DNA of 24,865 nt from Eubacteriales Family XIII. Incertae Sedis bacterium (GCA_031269205.1 JAISZM010000130.1:1-24865); one strand, 5' to 3'. Shown: positions 14,026 through 21,506, counted from the first letter of the stretch. The notes: a model not told the origin generated them from the sequence alone. A program made the numbers and translations.

Positions 14026-15090
14026 TCAGTCCCCAAAAACTATCCCGATTCTTTTGGCTTCCCGTACGAACTGCGAATTCGCCCCGATCCGTTTCAGGAC
14101 GCCGGTCACTTCAGCGAGCCGCACGACCACGATATCCTGTCCAACCTCGGCGACCATGAAGCCGAAACGCCGTTCCGCTACCAATTCCGCGGCCTTCACG
14201 CCGAGCCTGGTGCAGAGGACGCGGTCGGTCGCCGTCGGGTCGCCACCGCGCAGGAAATAGCCCGGTACGACGAGTCTGACCTCCTTGTCCTCATGCCTGA
14301 GGACTTCCTGCAAACTGTTCGCAAGCCTTCCCCCTGCCGTATCGGTCAAGGCGGCTCGCTCCTTCTTCTTCATCGAATGTTCTTCTTTCGTCATCGCGCC
14401 CTCGGCGATGGCTATGATCGTAAAGCCCTTGCCGATCTTGTTGCGCTCGCGCACCGCGTCGAGCACACGCTCCGTGTCATAGGGTATCTCTGGTATCAGG
14501 ATGATGTCCGCACCGCCCGCGACGCCGGAGTAGAGCGCGATCCACCCCACATCGTGCCCCATAAGCTCTACGACAAACACGCGGCCGTGCGATTCCGCGG
14601 TGGAGTGAACCGCGTCTATCACGTCCGTCGCTTTCGCCACGGCGCTGTCAAAGCCGAACGTCAGGTCGGTCCCCGATATGTCGTTGTCGATAGTCTTCGG
14701 CAGGAAGGTGACGTTCACCCCGTTTTCGTAGAGCAGATTCGCGGTTTTCTGCGTTCCGTTGCCACCGAGGACGACGAGGGCGTCAAAACCGTTCGTCCGG
14801 TAGTTCTCGATTATCCGTTTGGCCTTTTCCGACAGGAGGCCGTCCTCCGTAGTCATCGTCTTGAACGGTTGCCGCGATGTTCCGAGAATGGTGCCTCCAA
14901 GCCGCACTATGCCGGAAAAATCCGAAGGCGACATGGGTCGGATACGGTTTTCGATCAAGCCCTTGTACCCGTTTTCCACGCCGTAGATTTCGACGTCCGG
15001 CACGAGATAATACAAGGCTTTGGCTACACCCCTGAGCGTAGGGTTCAACCCCTGACAATCGCCGCCGCTGGTCAATAAAGCTACTTTCAT
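14026..15090 (-). CDS. pfkA: 6-phosphofructokinase
   Basis: Phosphorylates fructose 6-phosphate to fructose 1,6-bisphosphate, the committed step of glycolysis. The 354-aa product has LTSGGDCQGLNP (6-16), the nucleotide loop GGNGT (109-113), the active-site loop PKTIDNDISGTD (131-142) and the substrate loop ELMGHDVGW. E. coli PfkA has GGDGS and PGTIDND; here Asp is replaced by Asn and Lys stands before TIDND, a lysine typical of PPi-dependent enzymes, while the Gly linked with ATP use is kept. The donor (ATP, PPi or both) is therefore not certain. The ATG at 15090 follows AAGGAG by 6 bases; an upstream ATG at 15144 would add 18 unconserved residues. It is followed at 4 nt by ppk1. Confidence 0.95.
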   Translation of the reverse strand: MKVALLTSGGDCQGLNPTLRGVAKALYYLVPDVEIYGVENGYKGLIENRIRPMSPSDFSGIVRLGGTILGTSRQPFKTMTTEDGLLSEKAKRIIENYRTNGFDALVVLGGNGTQKTANLLYENGVNVTFLPKTIDNDISGTDLTFGFDSAVAKATDVIDAVHSTAESHGRVFVVELMGHDVGWIALYSGVAGGADIILIPEIPYDTERVLDAVRERNKIGKGFTIIAIAEGAMTKEEHSMKKKERAALTDTAGGRLANSLQEVLRHEDKEVRLVVPGYFLRGGDPTATDRVLCTRLGVKAAELVAERRFGFMVAEVGQDIVVVRLAEVTGVLKRIGANSQFVREAKRIGIVFGD

Positions 15091-15173
15091 AGAGTTCTCC
15101 TTCTTCGGAAGAGTGAACGCGCGCGGCGCGTGACCGCGGAGCATGTTGCATCTCCCAATCTCCGATGAAACAA

Positions 15174-15205
15174 ATTATAGTAAAAGTATATATGGTAAAT
15201 GTAAA
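15174..15205 (-). promoter_or_regulatory. Promoter of pfkA-ppk1
   Basis: On the minus strand a perfect TATAAT (15179-15174) lies 84 bp before the pfkA ATG in an AT-rich stretch. The nearest -35-like hexamer, TTTACA (15205-15200), is 20 bp away, longer than ideal. Confidence 0.5.
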
Positions 15206-15320
15206 GTTTGCATAAAAAACATGAAAACCGCAGAGGATTCATTCGTGAGCGTGAGAGCCTGATTTGCTCCGTGGCTTCATCACCTGTCTTCGCCGATCAG
15301 GCGGTAGTCGGAAGAAGCTA

Positions 15321-15329
15321 TGTTATACT
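15321..15329 (+). promoter_or_regulatory. Extended -10 promoter of the HAD phosphatase gene
   Basis: TGTTATACT is a good extended -10 box 48 bp before the ATG at 15377; no convincing -35 is seen. It is divergent from the pfkA promoter. The 286-nt interval between the two genes holds no other feature I can support. Confidence 0.5.
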
Positions 15330-15376
15330 ACTATTAGAGACCGGGGAAGAGGAAGACAAAGTCAAGAGGAAAACTT

Positions 15377-16207
15377 ATGGAAAAGGTCGTCAGGAATAAA
15401 TCTGAAATAATAAAGTCCATCCGCGAGAAAAAGGGGTTCATCTGCGATATGGACGGTGTCATATACCATGGGGAGATACTGCTGCCGGGCGTACGCGAAT
15501 TCGTTGAATGGCTCAAGGATAGCGACAAAGCCTTCCTTTTTCTCACGAATTCGAGCGAGCGCTCACCGCTCGAACTGAGGCAGCGGTTGCAGCGTATGGG
15601 ACTCGACGTGCCCGAGGAACATTTTTACACGAGCGCGCTGGCGACGGCCAAGTTCCTGTCGCAGCAGTCGCCGGGCTGCACCGCCTACATCGTGGGCGCG
15701 GCCGGTCTGCAGAACGCGTTCTACGACGTGGGCATCTCTCACAACGATGTCGATCCCGACTACGTCGTCATAGGAGAAACGCGCTCGTACAATTACGACA
15801 CCATCGTCCGCGCGACGACGCACGTGTTCAACGGCGCGAAGCTCATAGCTACCAATCCGGACACGACAGGCCCTTCGGAGGAGGGCATTGTTCCGGCCTG
15901 CAAGGCGTACGTCGCGCCTATCGAGATAGCTACGAAGCGCGAAGCGTACTACGTCGGCAAGCCGAACCCTCTCATGATGCGCACGGGGCTACGTATGCTC
16001 GGCGTACACTCGGAGGACGCGGTCATGATGGGCGACCGCATGGATACGGACATCATCGCGGGCATCGAAACGGGCATCGACACGGTTCTCGTCCTGTCGG
16101 GCGTCACGCAGAGAAGGGAACTGAAGCTGTTCCCCTATTCGCCAACCTATATCTTGAGGGGAGTCGGAGAGATCGTGAGGTACTCGTACAGACAGGCGAC
16201 TGAATAG
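15377..16207 (+). CDS. HAD-superfamily phosphatase, NagD/AraL-like
   Basis: A class IIA HAD hydrolase, expected to dephosphorylate sugar phosphates, nucleotides or similar small molecules in the cytoplasm. The 276-aa length is normal. Motif I is DMDGVIY (nucleophile Asp24, acid Asp26), motif II LTNSS (Thr57), motif III the Lys of YVGKPNP, motif IV GDRMDTDI. The long cap between motifs II and III (including GETRSYNYD and ATNPD) is the class IIA cap. The ATG follows AGGA by about 7 bases. The substrate cannot be read from sequence; divergence from pfkA-ppk1 hints at sugar-phosphate housekeeping, which is weak evidence. Confidence 0.92.
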   Translation: MEKVVRNKSEIIKSIREKKGFICDMDGVIYHGEILLPGVREFVEWLKDSDKAFLFLTNSSERSPLELRQRLQRMGLDVPEEHFYTSALATAKFLSQQSPGCTAYIVGAAGLQNAFYDVGISHNDVDPDYVVIGETRSYNYDTIVRATTHVFNGAKLIATNPDTTGPSEEGIVPACKAYVAPIEIATKREAYYVGKPNPLMMRTGLRMLGVHSEDAVMMGDRMDTDIIAGIETGIDTVLVLSGVTQRRELKLFPYSPTYILRGVGEIVRYSYRQATE

Positions 16208-16232
16208 TCACCTAAATATTTTCGTTTTTCGA

Positions 16233-16261
16233 TTGACGGCGCACAGTTTGAAGGATAGAAT
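16233..16261 (+). promoter_or_regulatory. Strong promoter of the unknown two-gene operon
   Basis: TTGACG (16233-16238) and TAGAAT (16256-16261) with a 17-bp spacer are each one base from consensus. It lies 36 bp before the ATG at 16297, which has AGGAGGG as its binding site. Confidence 0.8.
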
Positions 16262-16296
16262 AGCGGTGTAGAGTGTTGTATACAGGAGGGATTGAT

Positions 16297-16518
16297 ATGC
16301 GCGTTTCGGAGGAACAAACCAAGAAGCTGCTCGAATACGATGGCGCGATTCGGCTGAAGCAACTCGCGATGACGTTCGCGCTGAACAGATTCAAGACCAA
16401 ATATGCGGCGAACCCGTCGGAAGATGTGGTGGCGGCCTACACGAAGGAACTCAACACCTTTCTCGATAAGTACGAGAGCATTATGAAGGATGATTATGAA
16501 TGGATCGTCAGTCTTTGA
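16297..16518 (+). CDS. Unknown 73-aa helical protein
   Basis: I do not recognise this protein. The 73 residues begin MRVSEEQTKKLLEYDGAIRL and look mostly alpha-helical and charged, without membrane segments, cysteines or a known motif. The ATG at 16297 has AGGAGGG 7 bases upstream; a TTG at 16273 would place the binding site inside the gene and is rejected. It is expressed from a near-consensus promoter and followed after 33 nt by the 320-aa gene, so the two probably form an operon. Confidence 0.75.
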   Translation: MRVSEEQTKKLLEYDGAIRLKQLAMTFALNRFKTKYAANPSEDVVAAYTKELNTFLDKYESIMKDDYEWIVSL

Positions 16519-16551
16519 CTGGCGTTTTGTCGACGGTGTGAAGGAGGGATC

Positions 16552-17514
16552 ATGCAGCTTACACTTGAACAGACCATCAGGGAAATAGAGGCCGGGAAAC
16601 TGTTGCACATCGCGGGGGCGGAGAAGTTGTTGCGCCTGCTGCCGGAAGGTAATTGGATCGGCGGTTCGACGGAGCATTTTCTGACAGAGGAAGGCGGTAC
16701 GGTCACCGACAAACTTTTGAATGTCGTGACGCTGCCTTTTGAGGAATACCGCATATCGTCATACGATGTGGACACGATAGAGCATATCACCGCCGATGTT
16801 TACGGGAACGGACTTACGATCGTCGTGTTGCCGTTCAACAGCGACGTCCATACCAAATACGCGCTGGATTCCGACGAGTTTGAGGACTTCTTTACGAACG
16901 CCATCTGCGGTTGGATATCGGGATATAACATAGTGTCGGATCGGCATGTGGCGGTGACCGCCAACGGGAAAGCGGGCGAGATCAGCGAGACCGACGCGGT
17001 GGCGCTGCACATCGGACTGCCCGACGGGAAGACGGCAAAGATAGATATGATCAACATCTTTGAGCCGGACATGGAGAAGCCTGTCGTCATCTTCAAGGGC
17101 GACAGTCTCGATGTCAATCGCTGCATAGTCGACGGCGAGGAGGTCAACTTCGCTCAGTATCTGCGCGAGTCGAACATCAACACGAATCTGCCGCTTGTCG
17201 GCGATTATTCCGGCACGGGCGTCAATATTTCGTTCAGGGACATCTCTACAAATATGGTTCATCTGTACGCGCCCGTGAAGGCCGGCGTCGAATATCGCTT
17301 TGCGAGGGACCTTGAGGACTACGAAGGAGCGTTCAAGGACAAACTCACGTCGATAGACCACAAGGAGTACATTTTCGCCTGCAACTGCATCCTCAACTTC
17401 GTAAACGGGAGGATGCGCGGGAAAGATATAGGAGGTCTGTACGGCCCCGTTACCTTTGGCGAGGTGGCGTGGAAGGTGGTTAACCAGACGCTCGTCTACG
17501 CCGTGGTGAGCTAG
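16552..17514 (+). CDS. Unknown 320-aa protein, perhaps DUF6976-like
   Basis: A 320-aa, apparently soluble protein with no signal peptide or membrane segment, starting MQLTLEQTIREIEAGKLLHI after AAGGAGG. The C-terminus FACNCILNFVNGRM ... GGLYGPVTFGEVAWKVVNQT, with two cysteines near a hydrophobic strand and a Gly-rich turn, reminds me of DUF6976 and loosely of FIST-C sensor domains. I cannot confirm either from here. It is the second gene of the operon with the 73-aa protein. No function is proposed. No clear terminator follows. Confidence 0.8.
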   Translation: MQLTLEQTIREIEAGKLLHIAGAEKLLRLLPEGNWIGGSTEHFLTEEGGTVTDKLLNVVTLPFEEYRISSYDVDTIEHITADVYGNGLTIVVLPFNSDVHTKYALDSDEFEDFFTNAICGWISGYNIVSDRHVAVTANGKAGEISETDAVALHIGLPDGKTAKIDMINIFEPDMEKPVVIFKGDSLDVNRCIVDGEEVNFAQYLRESNINTNLPLVGDYSGTGVNISFRDISTNMVHLYAPVKAGVEYRFARDLEDYEGAFKDKLTSIDHKEYIFACNCILNFVNGRMRGKDIGGLYGPVTFGEVAWKVVNQTLVYAVVS

Positions 17515-17544
17515 CGCCGTGTTATCACCTATCGCCTCAAGCTA

Positions 17545-17578
17545 GCGCCGCAGGCGCGGAGCGTGCGTTTGACGCACG
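17545..17578. repeat. Two adjacent hairpins after the 320-aa gene
   Basis: GCGCC-GCA-GGCGC (17545-17557) is followed by CGTGCGT-TTG-ACGCACG (17562-17578). Both stems are perfect, but no T run follows, so they are weak terminators; they resemble a REP-like intergenic palindrome. The rest of the 328-nt gap 17515-17842 holds an A-rich stretch (about 17638-17670), the S10 promoter and the rpsJ leader. Confidence 0.5.
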
Positions 17579-17673
17579 GAGGCGTGTGCATACTGCATCT
17601 TGAAATCACCAGTGTTTTCAACGGCTTCTCGCCTTGATTTTAAAAAAAAATCGCAAAGAATCCGAAAAAGACC

Positions 17674-17703
17674 TTGCAAACGTCGGTGAGCCTGCTATAT
17701 AAT
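17674..17703 (+). promoter_or_regulatory. Promoter of the S10 ribosomal-protein operon
   Basis: TTGCAA (17674-17679) and a perfect TATAAT (17698-17703) with an 18-bp spacer. An A-rich stretch directly upstream could act as an UP element. Transcription would start near 17710, giving a leader of about 130 nt before rpsJ. Confidence 0.8.
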
Positions 17704-17713
17704 GAGCAGGCTC
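17688..17713. promoter_or_regulatory. Operator-like inverted repeat around the S10 -10 box
   Basis: GAGCCTGCT (17688-17696) and AGCAGGCTC (17705-17713) are perfect inverted copies flanking the -10 box. Almost all of it lies before the expected transcription start, so it would act as DNA, for example as a repressor or activator site. No regulator can be named. Confidence 0.55.
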
Positions 17714-17826
17714 GCGATTTTTCGCGAGTCGTATTATGTTGAAATATCAACGACTGATACATAATCATATGCGGAGCGGCGGGATGGGCCGCGTACGTTG
17801 AGGGAAGCATTGCGTTCCCTCGCATA
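17711..17826 (+). promoter_or_regulatory. Structured leader of the S10 operon
   Basis: The leader begins with CTCGCGA-TTTT-TCGCGAG (17711-17728), a 7-bp hairpin near the 5' end of the RNA. Further on, TATGC (17768-17772) pairs with GCATA (17822-17826) and encloses two stems: GCGGC/GCCGC (17776-17780, 17788-17792) and GAGGGAA/TTCCCTC (17800-17806, 17815-17821). This three-way junction ends where the rpsJ ribosome binding region starts (AAGGA overlaps its last base; AGAGG at 17833-17837). It resembles ribosomal-protein autoregulation leaders in design; the ligand, perhaps L4 as in E. coli, is inferred. Confidence 0.6.
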
Positions 17827-17842
17827 AGGAAAAGAGGCGAAA

Positions 17843-18154
17843 ATGGCAGAGCAACAAAAGATCAGGATCAGGCTGAAGGCTTATGAGCCGGAGATCCTCG
17901 ATAAGGCTGCATCGGACATCGTGGACACGGCGAAGAAGAACGGGGCGAAGGTCTCCGGTCCTATTCCGCTTCCGACGGAGAAGGAAGTCGTCACGATACT
18001 GCGCGCCGTCCATAAATACAAGGACAGCCGCGAGCAGTTCGAGCAGCGTACGCACAAGAGGCTCATCATCATCAGCCAGACCACGACGAAAACCGTCGAT
18101 TCGCTCATGAAGCTCGACCTCGCGGCGGGCGTTGATATAGAGATAAAGCTATAA
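17843..18154 (+). CDS. rpsJ: 30S ribosomal protein S10
   Basis: S10 is part of the 30S head and also acts as NusE in antitermination with NusA and NusB. The 103-aa product has the standard length and the typical start QQKIRIRLKAYEPEILDKAASDIVDTAKK, with GPIPLPTEKEVVTILRAVHKYKDSREQFEQRTHKRLI in the middle. The ATG has AGAGG 5 bases upstream, directly after the structured leader. It is the first gene of the S10 operon; the tuf and fusA genes that precede it in many genomes are absent here, where an unrelated unknown gene lies upstream. Confidence 0.98.
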   Translation: MAEQQKIRIRLKAYEPEILDKAASDIVDTAKKNGAKVSGPIPLPTEKEVVTILRAVHKYKDSREQFEQRTHKRLIIISQTTTKTVDSLMKLDLAAGVDIEIKL

Positions 18155-18236
18155 GCCGGGAGGTAAGCCTCTTGGCAGCGCGCAAAGAGCAGCGCGGACA
18201 CGGCGTATGTTATTGAAATAGGAGGAAAGGAATCGT

Positions 18237-18935
18237 TTGAAGATGATACTAGGCAAGAAGGTGGGGATGACCCAGATATTCTCCGATGAGGGTAATCTGA
18301 TCCCCGTCACGGTCGTCGAGGCCGGGCCGGTCACGGTGACGCAGGTCAAAACGATCCAGAGCGACGGTTATAACGCCGTTCAGATCGGCTTCGGCGACCT
18401 GAAGGAGAACCGGGCGAACAAACCTACGAAGGGGCACTTCGAAAAGTGGGGCGCTCCGCTGAAGAAACATCTCGCGGAGTTCAGGCCCGCGGAAGGCGAG
18501 ACCTACGAGCCGGGGCAGGTCGTCACCGTCTCAGATTTCGTCGTCGGAAGCTACCTCGACGTGACCGGCGTTTCAAAGGGCAAGGGTACGCAGGGCAACA
18601 TCAAGCGCCACGGCCACCACCGAGGCCCGATGACGCACGGTTCCAAGCATAAGAGGCTCGCGGGCGCGCTCGCGGCGGGCACGTATCCGTCACGCGTATT
18701 CAAGGGCAATGCGGGGCCGGGGCGCATGGGACGCGAGATCGTCACCGTTCAAAATCTTGAACTCGTGGGCGTCGTGCCAGAGCGCAACGCCCTGCTCATC
18801 AAGGGCGCCACGCCGGGAAGGCGTGGAGGACTGCTGAAAATACGCTACGCAATCAAGAAGGAGGCGCCTGCTCCTGTGGCTGCGCCCGAGGGTCAGGCAG
18901 GCGCCGATGAAGTTCCGGCCGGGGTCGCGGGATAA
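18237..18935 (+). CDS. rplC: 50S ribosomal protein L3
   Basis: L3 is an early-assembly 50S protein reaching toward the peptidyl transferase centre. The 232-aa product shows ILGKKVGMTQIF, the RHGHHRGPMTHGSKHKR loop and GRMGREIVTVQNLEL. About 25 residues rich in Ala, Pro and Glu follow the normal end (KKEAPAPVAAPEGQAG...). The start is either TTG at 18237 or ATG at 18243; AGGAGG and AAAGGA both lie upstream, and TTG has the better spacing. An 82-bp gap separates it from rpsJ. Confidence 0.97.
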   Translation: MKMILGKKVGMTQIFSDEGNLIPVTVVEAGPVTVTQVKTIQSDGYNAVQIGFGDLKENRANKPTKGHFEKWGAPLKKHLAEFRPAEGETYEPGQVVTVSDFVVGSYLDVTGVSKGKGTQGNIKRHGHHRGPMTHGSKHKRLAGALAAGTYPSRVFKGNAGPGRMGREIVTVQNLELVGVVPERNALLIKGATPGRRGGLLKIRYAIKKEAPAPVAAPEGQAGADEVPAGVAG

Positions 18936-18953
18936 GGAAGGCGGGAGACTGAC

Positions 18954-19577
18954 ATGGCTAAGGTAAAAGTATTCAAACAGGACGGTAGCCCGGCGGGCGA
19001 GATAACGCTGAACGACGGAGTCTTCGGCATTGAGCCGAACGAGTACGCCGTTTACGAGGCGGTCAAGAACCACCTCGCGAATCGGAGGCAGGGCACGCAG
19101 TCCGCGAAGACGCGCTCCGAGGTGCGCGGCGGCGGCAGGAAGCCGTTCCGCCAGAAAGGAACGGGACGCGCGCGTCAGGGTTCGCGAGTGGCCCCGAACC
19201 ACGTCGGCGGCGGCGTCGTTTTCGCCCCGAAGCCGCGGGACTACAGCTACAAGATACCGAAGAAGGTGAAGCGGCTCGCCATCAAGTCGGCGCTGTCGGC
19301 CAAGGTGAAAGACGACGAGATCATCGTCGTCGAGGGTCTTTCGTTCGATGAGCCGAAGACGAAGAATATGGTCGCTTTCCTCGATGGCGTGAACGCGGAG
19401 GCGAAGGCGCTCATAGTGACGGTGGGCAAGGACGAGAATGTCGTTCGCTCCGCGTCCAACATACCCGGCGTAGAGACGACGCATACGGGTTCGCTCAATG
19501 TGTACGACATCCTGAACCACATCAGTCTCATAGTGACGAAGGACGCCGTCAGGAAAATCGAGGAGGTGTATTCATAA
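18954..19577 (+). CDS. rplD: 50S ribosomal protein L4
   Basis: L4 lines the peptide exit tunnel; in E. coli it also represses its own S10 operon through the leader RNA. The 207-aa product has normal length with SAKTRSEVRGGGRKPFRQKGTGRARQGS, the tunnel-loop region, and VYDILNH near the C-terminus. The ATG at 18954 follows AAGGAAGGCGGGAG. Its TAA shares one base with the rplW ATG (TAATG). As a possible autoregulator it is the first protein to test against the structured rpsJ leader. Confidence 0.98.
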   Translation: MAKVKVFKQDGSPAGEITLNDGVFGIEPNEYAVYEAVKNHLANRRQGTQSAKTRSEVRGGGRKPFRQKGTGRARQGSRVAPNHVGGGVVFAPKPRDYSYKIPKKVKRLAIKSALSAKVKDDEIIVVEGLSFDEPKTKNMVAFLDGVNAEAKALIVTVGKDENVVRSASNIPGVETTHTGSLNVYDILNHISLIVTKDAVRKIEEVYS

Positions 19578-19867
19578 TGAGATCGCCTTACGATGTCATC
19601 ATCAAGCCCGTCATCTCGGAAAAGAGCATGTCGGGCGCGGAACACAAAAAGTATACGTTCCGTGTGGCAAAAGACGCAAGCAAGATCGAGATCAAGAAGG
19701 CTCTCGAGGATATCTTCGGCGTCGATGTCGCGCGGGTCAATGTCATGAACTACCGTGGAAAGCTCAAAAGGATGGGTCGGAACATAGGACGCAGATCCTC
19801 GTTCAAGAAGGCTATCGTGACCCTTGCGGAAGGCAGCAAGGAAATTGAATTCTTCCAGAGCTTATGA
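19577..19867 (+). CDS. rplW: 50S ribosomal protein L23
   Basis: L23 sits at the tunnel exit and docks trigger factor and SRP. The 96-aa product has normal length with the typical start RSPYDVIIKPVISEKS, KYTFRVAKDASKIEIKKALEDIFGVDVARVNVMN and the basic loop GKLKRMGRNIGRRSSFKKAIVTL. It is coupled to rplD by a one-base overlap and uses the binding site GAGGTG inside the end of that gene. Confidence 0.98.
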   Translation: MRSPYDVIIKPVISEKSMSGAEHKKYTFRVAKDASKIEIKKALEDIFGVDVARVNVMNYRGKLKRMGRNIGRRSSFKKAIVTLAEGSKEIEFFQSL

Positions 19868-19889
19868 TGGATGACGAAAGGGGCCTTAG

Positions 19890-20723
19890 ATGGGCATAAA
19901 AAAGTACAATCCAACGACTCCGGGACTCAGAGGGATGACGGTTTCGACCTTTGAGGAGATAACGGCGACTCAGCCTGAGAAGTCGCTGACCGTGACGCTG
20001 AAGAAACATTCGGGTCGCAACTCACGCGGCAAGATAACGGTGCGTCACAGGGGTGGCGGCTATCGGTTGAAGTATCGCATCGTCGACTTCAAGCGCAACA
20101 AAGACGACATTCCCGGACACGTGAAGGCCATAGAGTACGACCCCGGACGCAGCGCGAACATCGCTCTCATCGTCTATGCGGACGGTGAGAAGCGTTACAT
20201 CATAGCGCCGAACAAGATAAAGGTCGGCGATGTGCTGTATTCGGGTCCCGGTTCTGACATCAAGCCTGGCAACGCCCTGCCGCTCGGGAATATCCCCGTC
20301 GGTACGGTGATTCACAACATCGAACTCTACCCGGGCAAGGGCGCGCAGATGGTCCGTTCGGCGGGCGGTAGCGCGCAGCTTATGGCGAAGGAAGGCAATT
20401 TCGCGCAGGTGCGCCTGCCCTCGGGCGAGGTGCGCAAGGTGCGCATCGAGTGCCGCGCCACCATCGGCGAGGTCGGCAACCTCGAGCATGAGCAGATCAA
20501 GATAGGCAAGGCCGGCCGCAAGCGCCACATGGGTATCAGGCCCACGGTCAGAGGCTCGGTCATGAACCCGAACGACCACCCGCACGGCGGTGGCGAGGGC
20601 AAGGCAGGCATCGGCCGCGTCGGACCTGTGACGCCGTGGGGCAAGCCTACCCTCGGCTACAAGACAAGGAAGAAGAATAAGCAGTCCGACAAGTATATCG
20701 TGAAGAAACGCGGCGAGAAGTAG
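19890..20723 (+). CDS. rplB: 50S ribosomal protein L2
   Basis: L2 is a core 50S protein needed for subunit joining and peptidyl transfer. The 277-aa product has the normal length. It starts MGIKKYNPTTPGLRGMTVSTFEEIT, holds the RNA-binding segment GRNSRGKITVRHRGGGYRLKYRIVDF, and ends with the conserved VMNPNDHPHGGGEGK loop, which contains the essential His, followed by the basic tail. No unusual extension is present, in contrast to L3, S19 and S3 nearby. Confidence 0.98.
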   Translation: MGIKKYNPTTPGLRGMTVSTFEEITATQPEKSLTVTLKKHSGRNSRGKITVRHRGGGYRLKYRIVDFKRNKDDIPGHVKAIEYDPGRSANIALIVYADGEKRYIIAPNKIKVGDVLYSGPGSDIKPGNALPLGNIPVGTVIHNIELYPGKGAQMVRSAGGSAQLMAKEGNFAQVRLPSGEVRKVRIECRATIGEVGNLEHEQIKIGKAGRKRHMGIRPTVRGSVMNPNDHPHGGGEGKAGIGRVGPVTPWGKPTLGYKTRKKNKQSDKYIVKKRGEK

Positions 20724-20739
20724 AAGGAGCAGGCAAGGT

Positions 20740-21132
20740 ATGGGTAGATCTGTTAAAAAAGGTCCTTTCGTAGACACAAAATTGCTGAAGATCATCGACG
20801 AACTGAACGCGGTCAATCAGAAGCGCGTGTTGCGGACGTGGTCGAGACCGTCTACGATATTCCCCCAGATGGTGGGACACACCATCGCGGTTCATGACGG
20901 ACGCAGGCACGTTCCCGTGTACATCACGGAGGACATGGTAGGACATAGACTGGGGGAATTCGCCCCCACGAGGACATACAGAGGACATGGCTCGGACAAG
21001 AGCGCCAGGGTGAAGAAAACCTCGGGCGCGGGCGCGATGGCCGCGGGAGCGGCGGCGGCTCCGGCGAGCGCGGGCGGCGGCGCGGATTCGTCAGGTGGCG
21101 CGGCTGAAGCGACGCCGGCCTCAGCGGAGTAG
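20740..21132 (+). CDS. rpsS: 30S ribosomal protein S19 with a long C-terminal tail
   Basis: S19 is in the 30S head beside S13. Residues 1-92 are a normal S19: MGRSVKKGPFVDTKLLKIID, RPSTIFPQMVGHTIAVHDGRRHVPVYITEDMVGHRLGEFAPTRTYRGH. The family usually ends near there at 92-93 residues. Here it runs to 130 aa, with an Ala/Gly/Ser-rich low-complexity tail of about 37 residues (GAGAMAAGAAAAPASAGGGA...). The tail is in frame and followed by a clear binding site for rplV, so it is not an assembly artefact by appearance. Its function is unknown. Confidence 0.97.
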   Translation: MGRSVKKGPFVDTKLLKIIDELNAVNQKRVLRTWSRPSTIFPQMVGHTIAVHDGRRHVPVYITEDMVGHRLGEFAPTRTYRGHGSDKSARVKKTSGAGAMAAGAAAAPASAGGGADSSGGAAEATPASAE

Positions 21133-21152
21133 GAAGGGGACGACCGAATAAA

Positions 21153-21506
21153 ATGGAAGCAAGAGCGATAGCCAAATACATCAGGGTTTCTCCGATCAAG
21201 CTCAAGTCCGTCGCGGATCTCATCCGCGGCAAGGATCTCGCGGAAGCGCTGACGATACTGAAATTCACGCCCGGCAGGGGCAGCGAAGTGATCGAAAAAG
21301 TGGTGCAGTCCGCCGCGGCAAACGCTGAGAACAATCTCGAACTGGATCGCGACGGCCTCTATGTCGCCGAAGTGTACGCAAACTACGGCCCGACGATGAA
21401 AAGGTGGCGCCCCGGCGCCCAGGGCAGGGCGTCGATGATACTGAAGAGGAGCAGCCATATCGGTGTGGTGCTGAAAGAGAGATCGGCCGAGGGAGAAACG
21501 AAATGA
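21153..21506 (+). CDS. rplV: 50S ribosomal protein L22
   Basis: L22 spans the 50S and its hairpin lines the exit tunnel near the macrolide site. The 117-aa product has normal length: EARAIAKYIRVSPIKLKSVADLIRGKDLAEALTILKFTP, then AAANAENNLELDRDGLYVAEVYANYGPTMKRWRPGAQGRAS. The ATG at 21153 has AGGAAGGGG upstream. Its TGA overlaps the ATG of a 17-codon ORF that fills the gap to rpsC. Confidence 0.98.
   Translation: MEARAIAKYIRVSPIKLKSVADLIRGKDLAEALTILKFTPGRGSEVIEKVVQSAAANAENNLELDRDGLYVAEVYANYGPTMKRWRPGAQGRASMILKRSSHIGVVLKERSAEGETK

Noticed and set aside
15208..15399. Plus-strand frame of 63 codons before the HAD gene
   Set aside because: It lies across the divergent promoters, has no binding site, and overlaps the HAD gene start.
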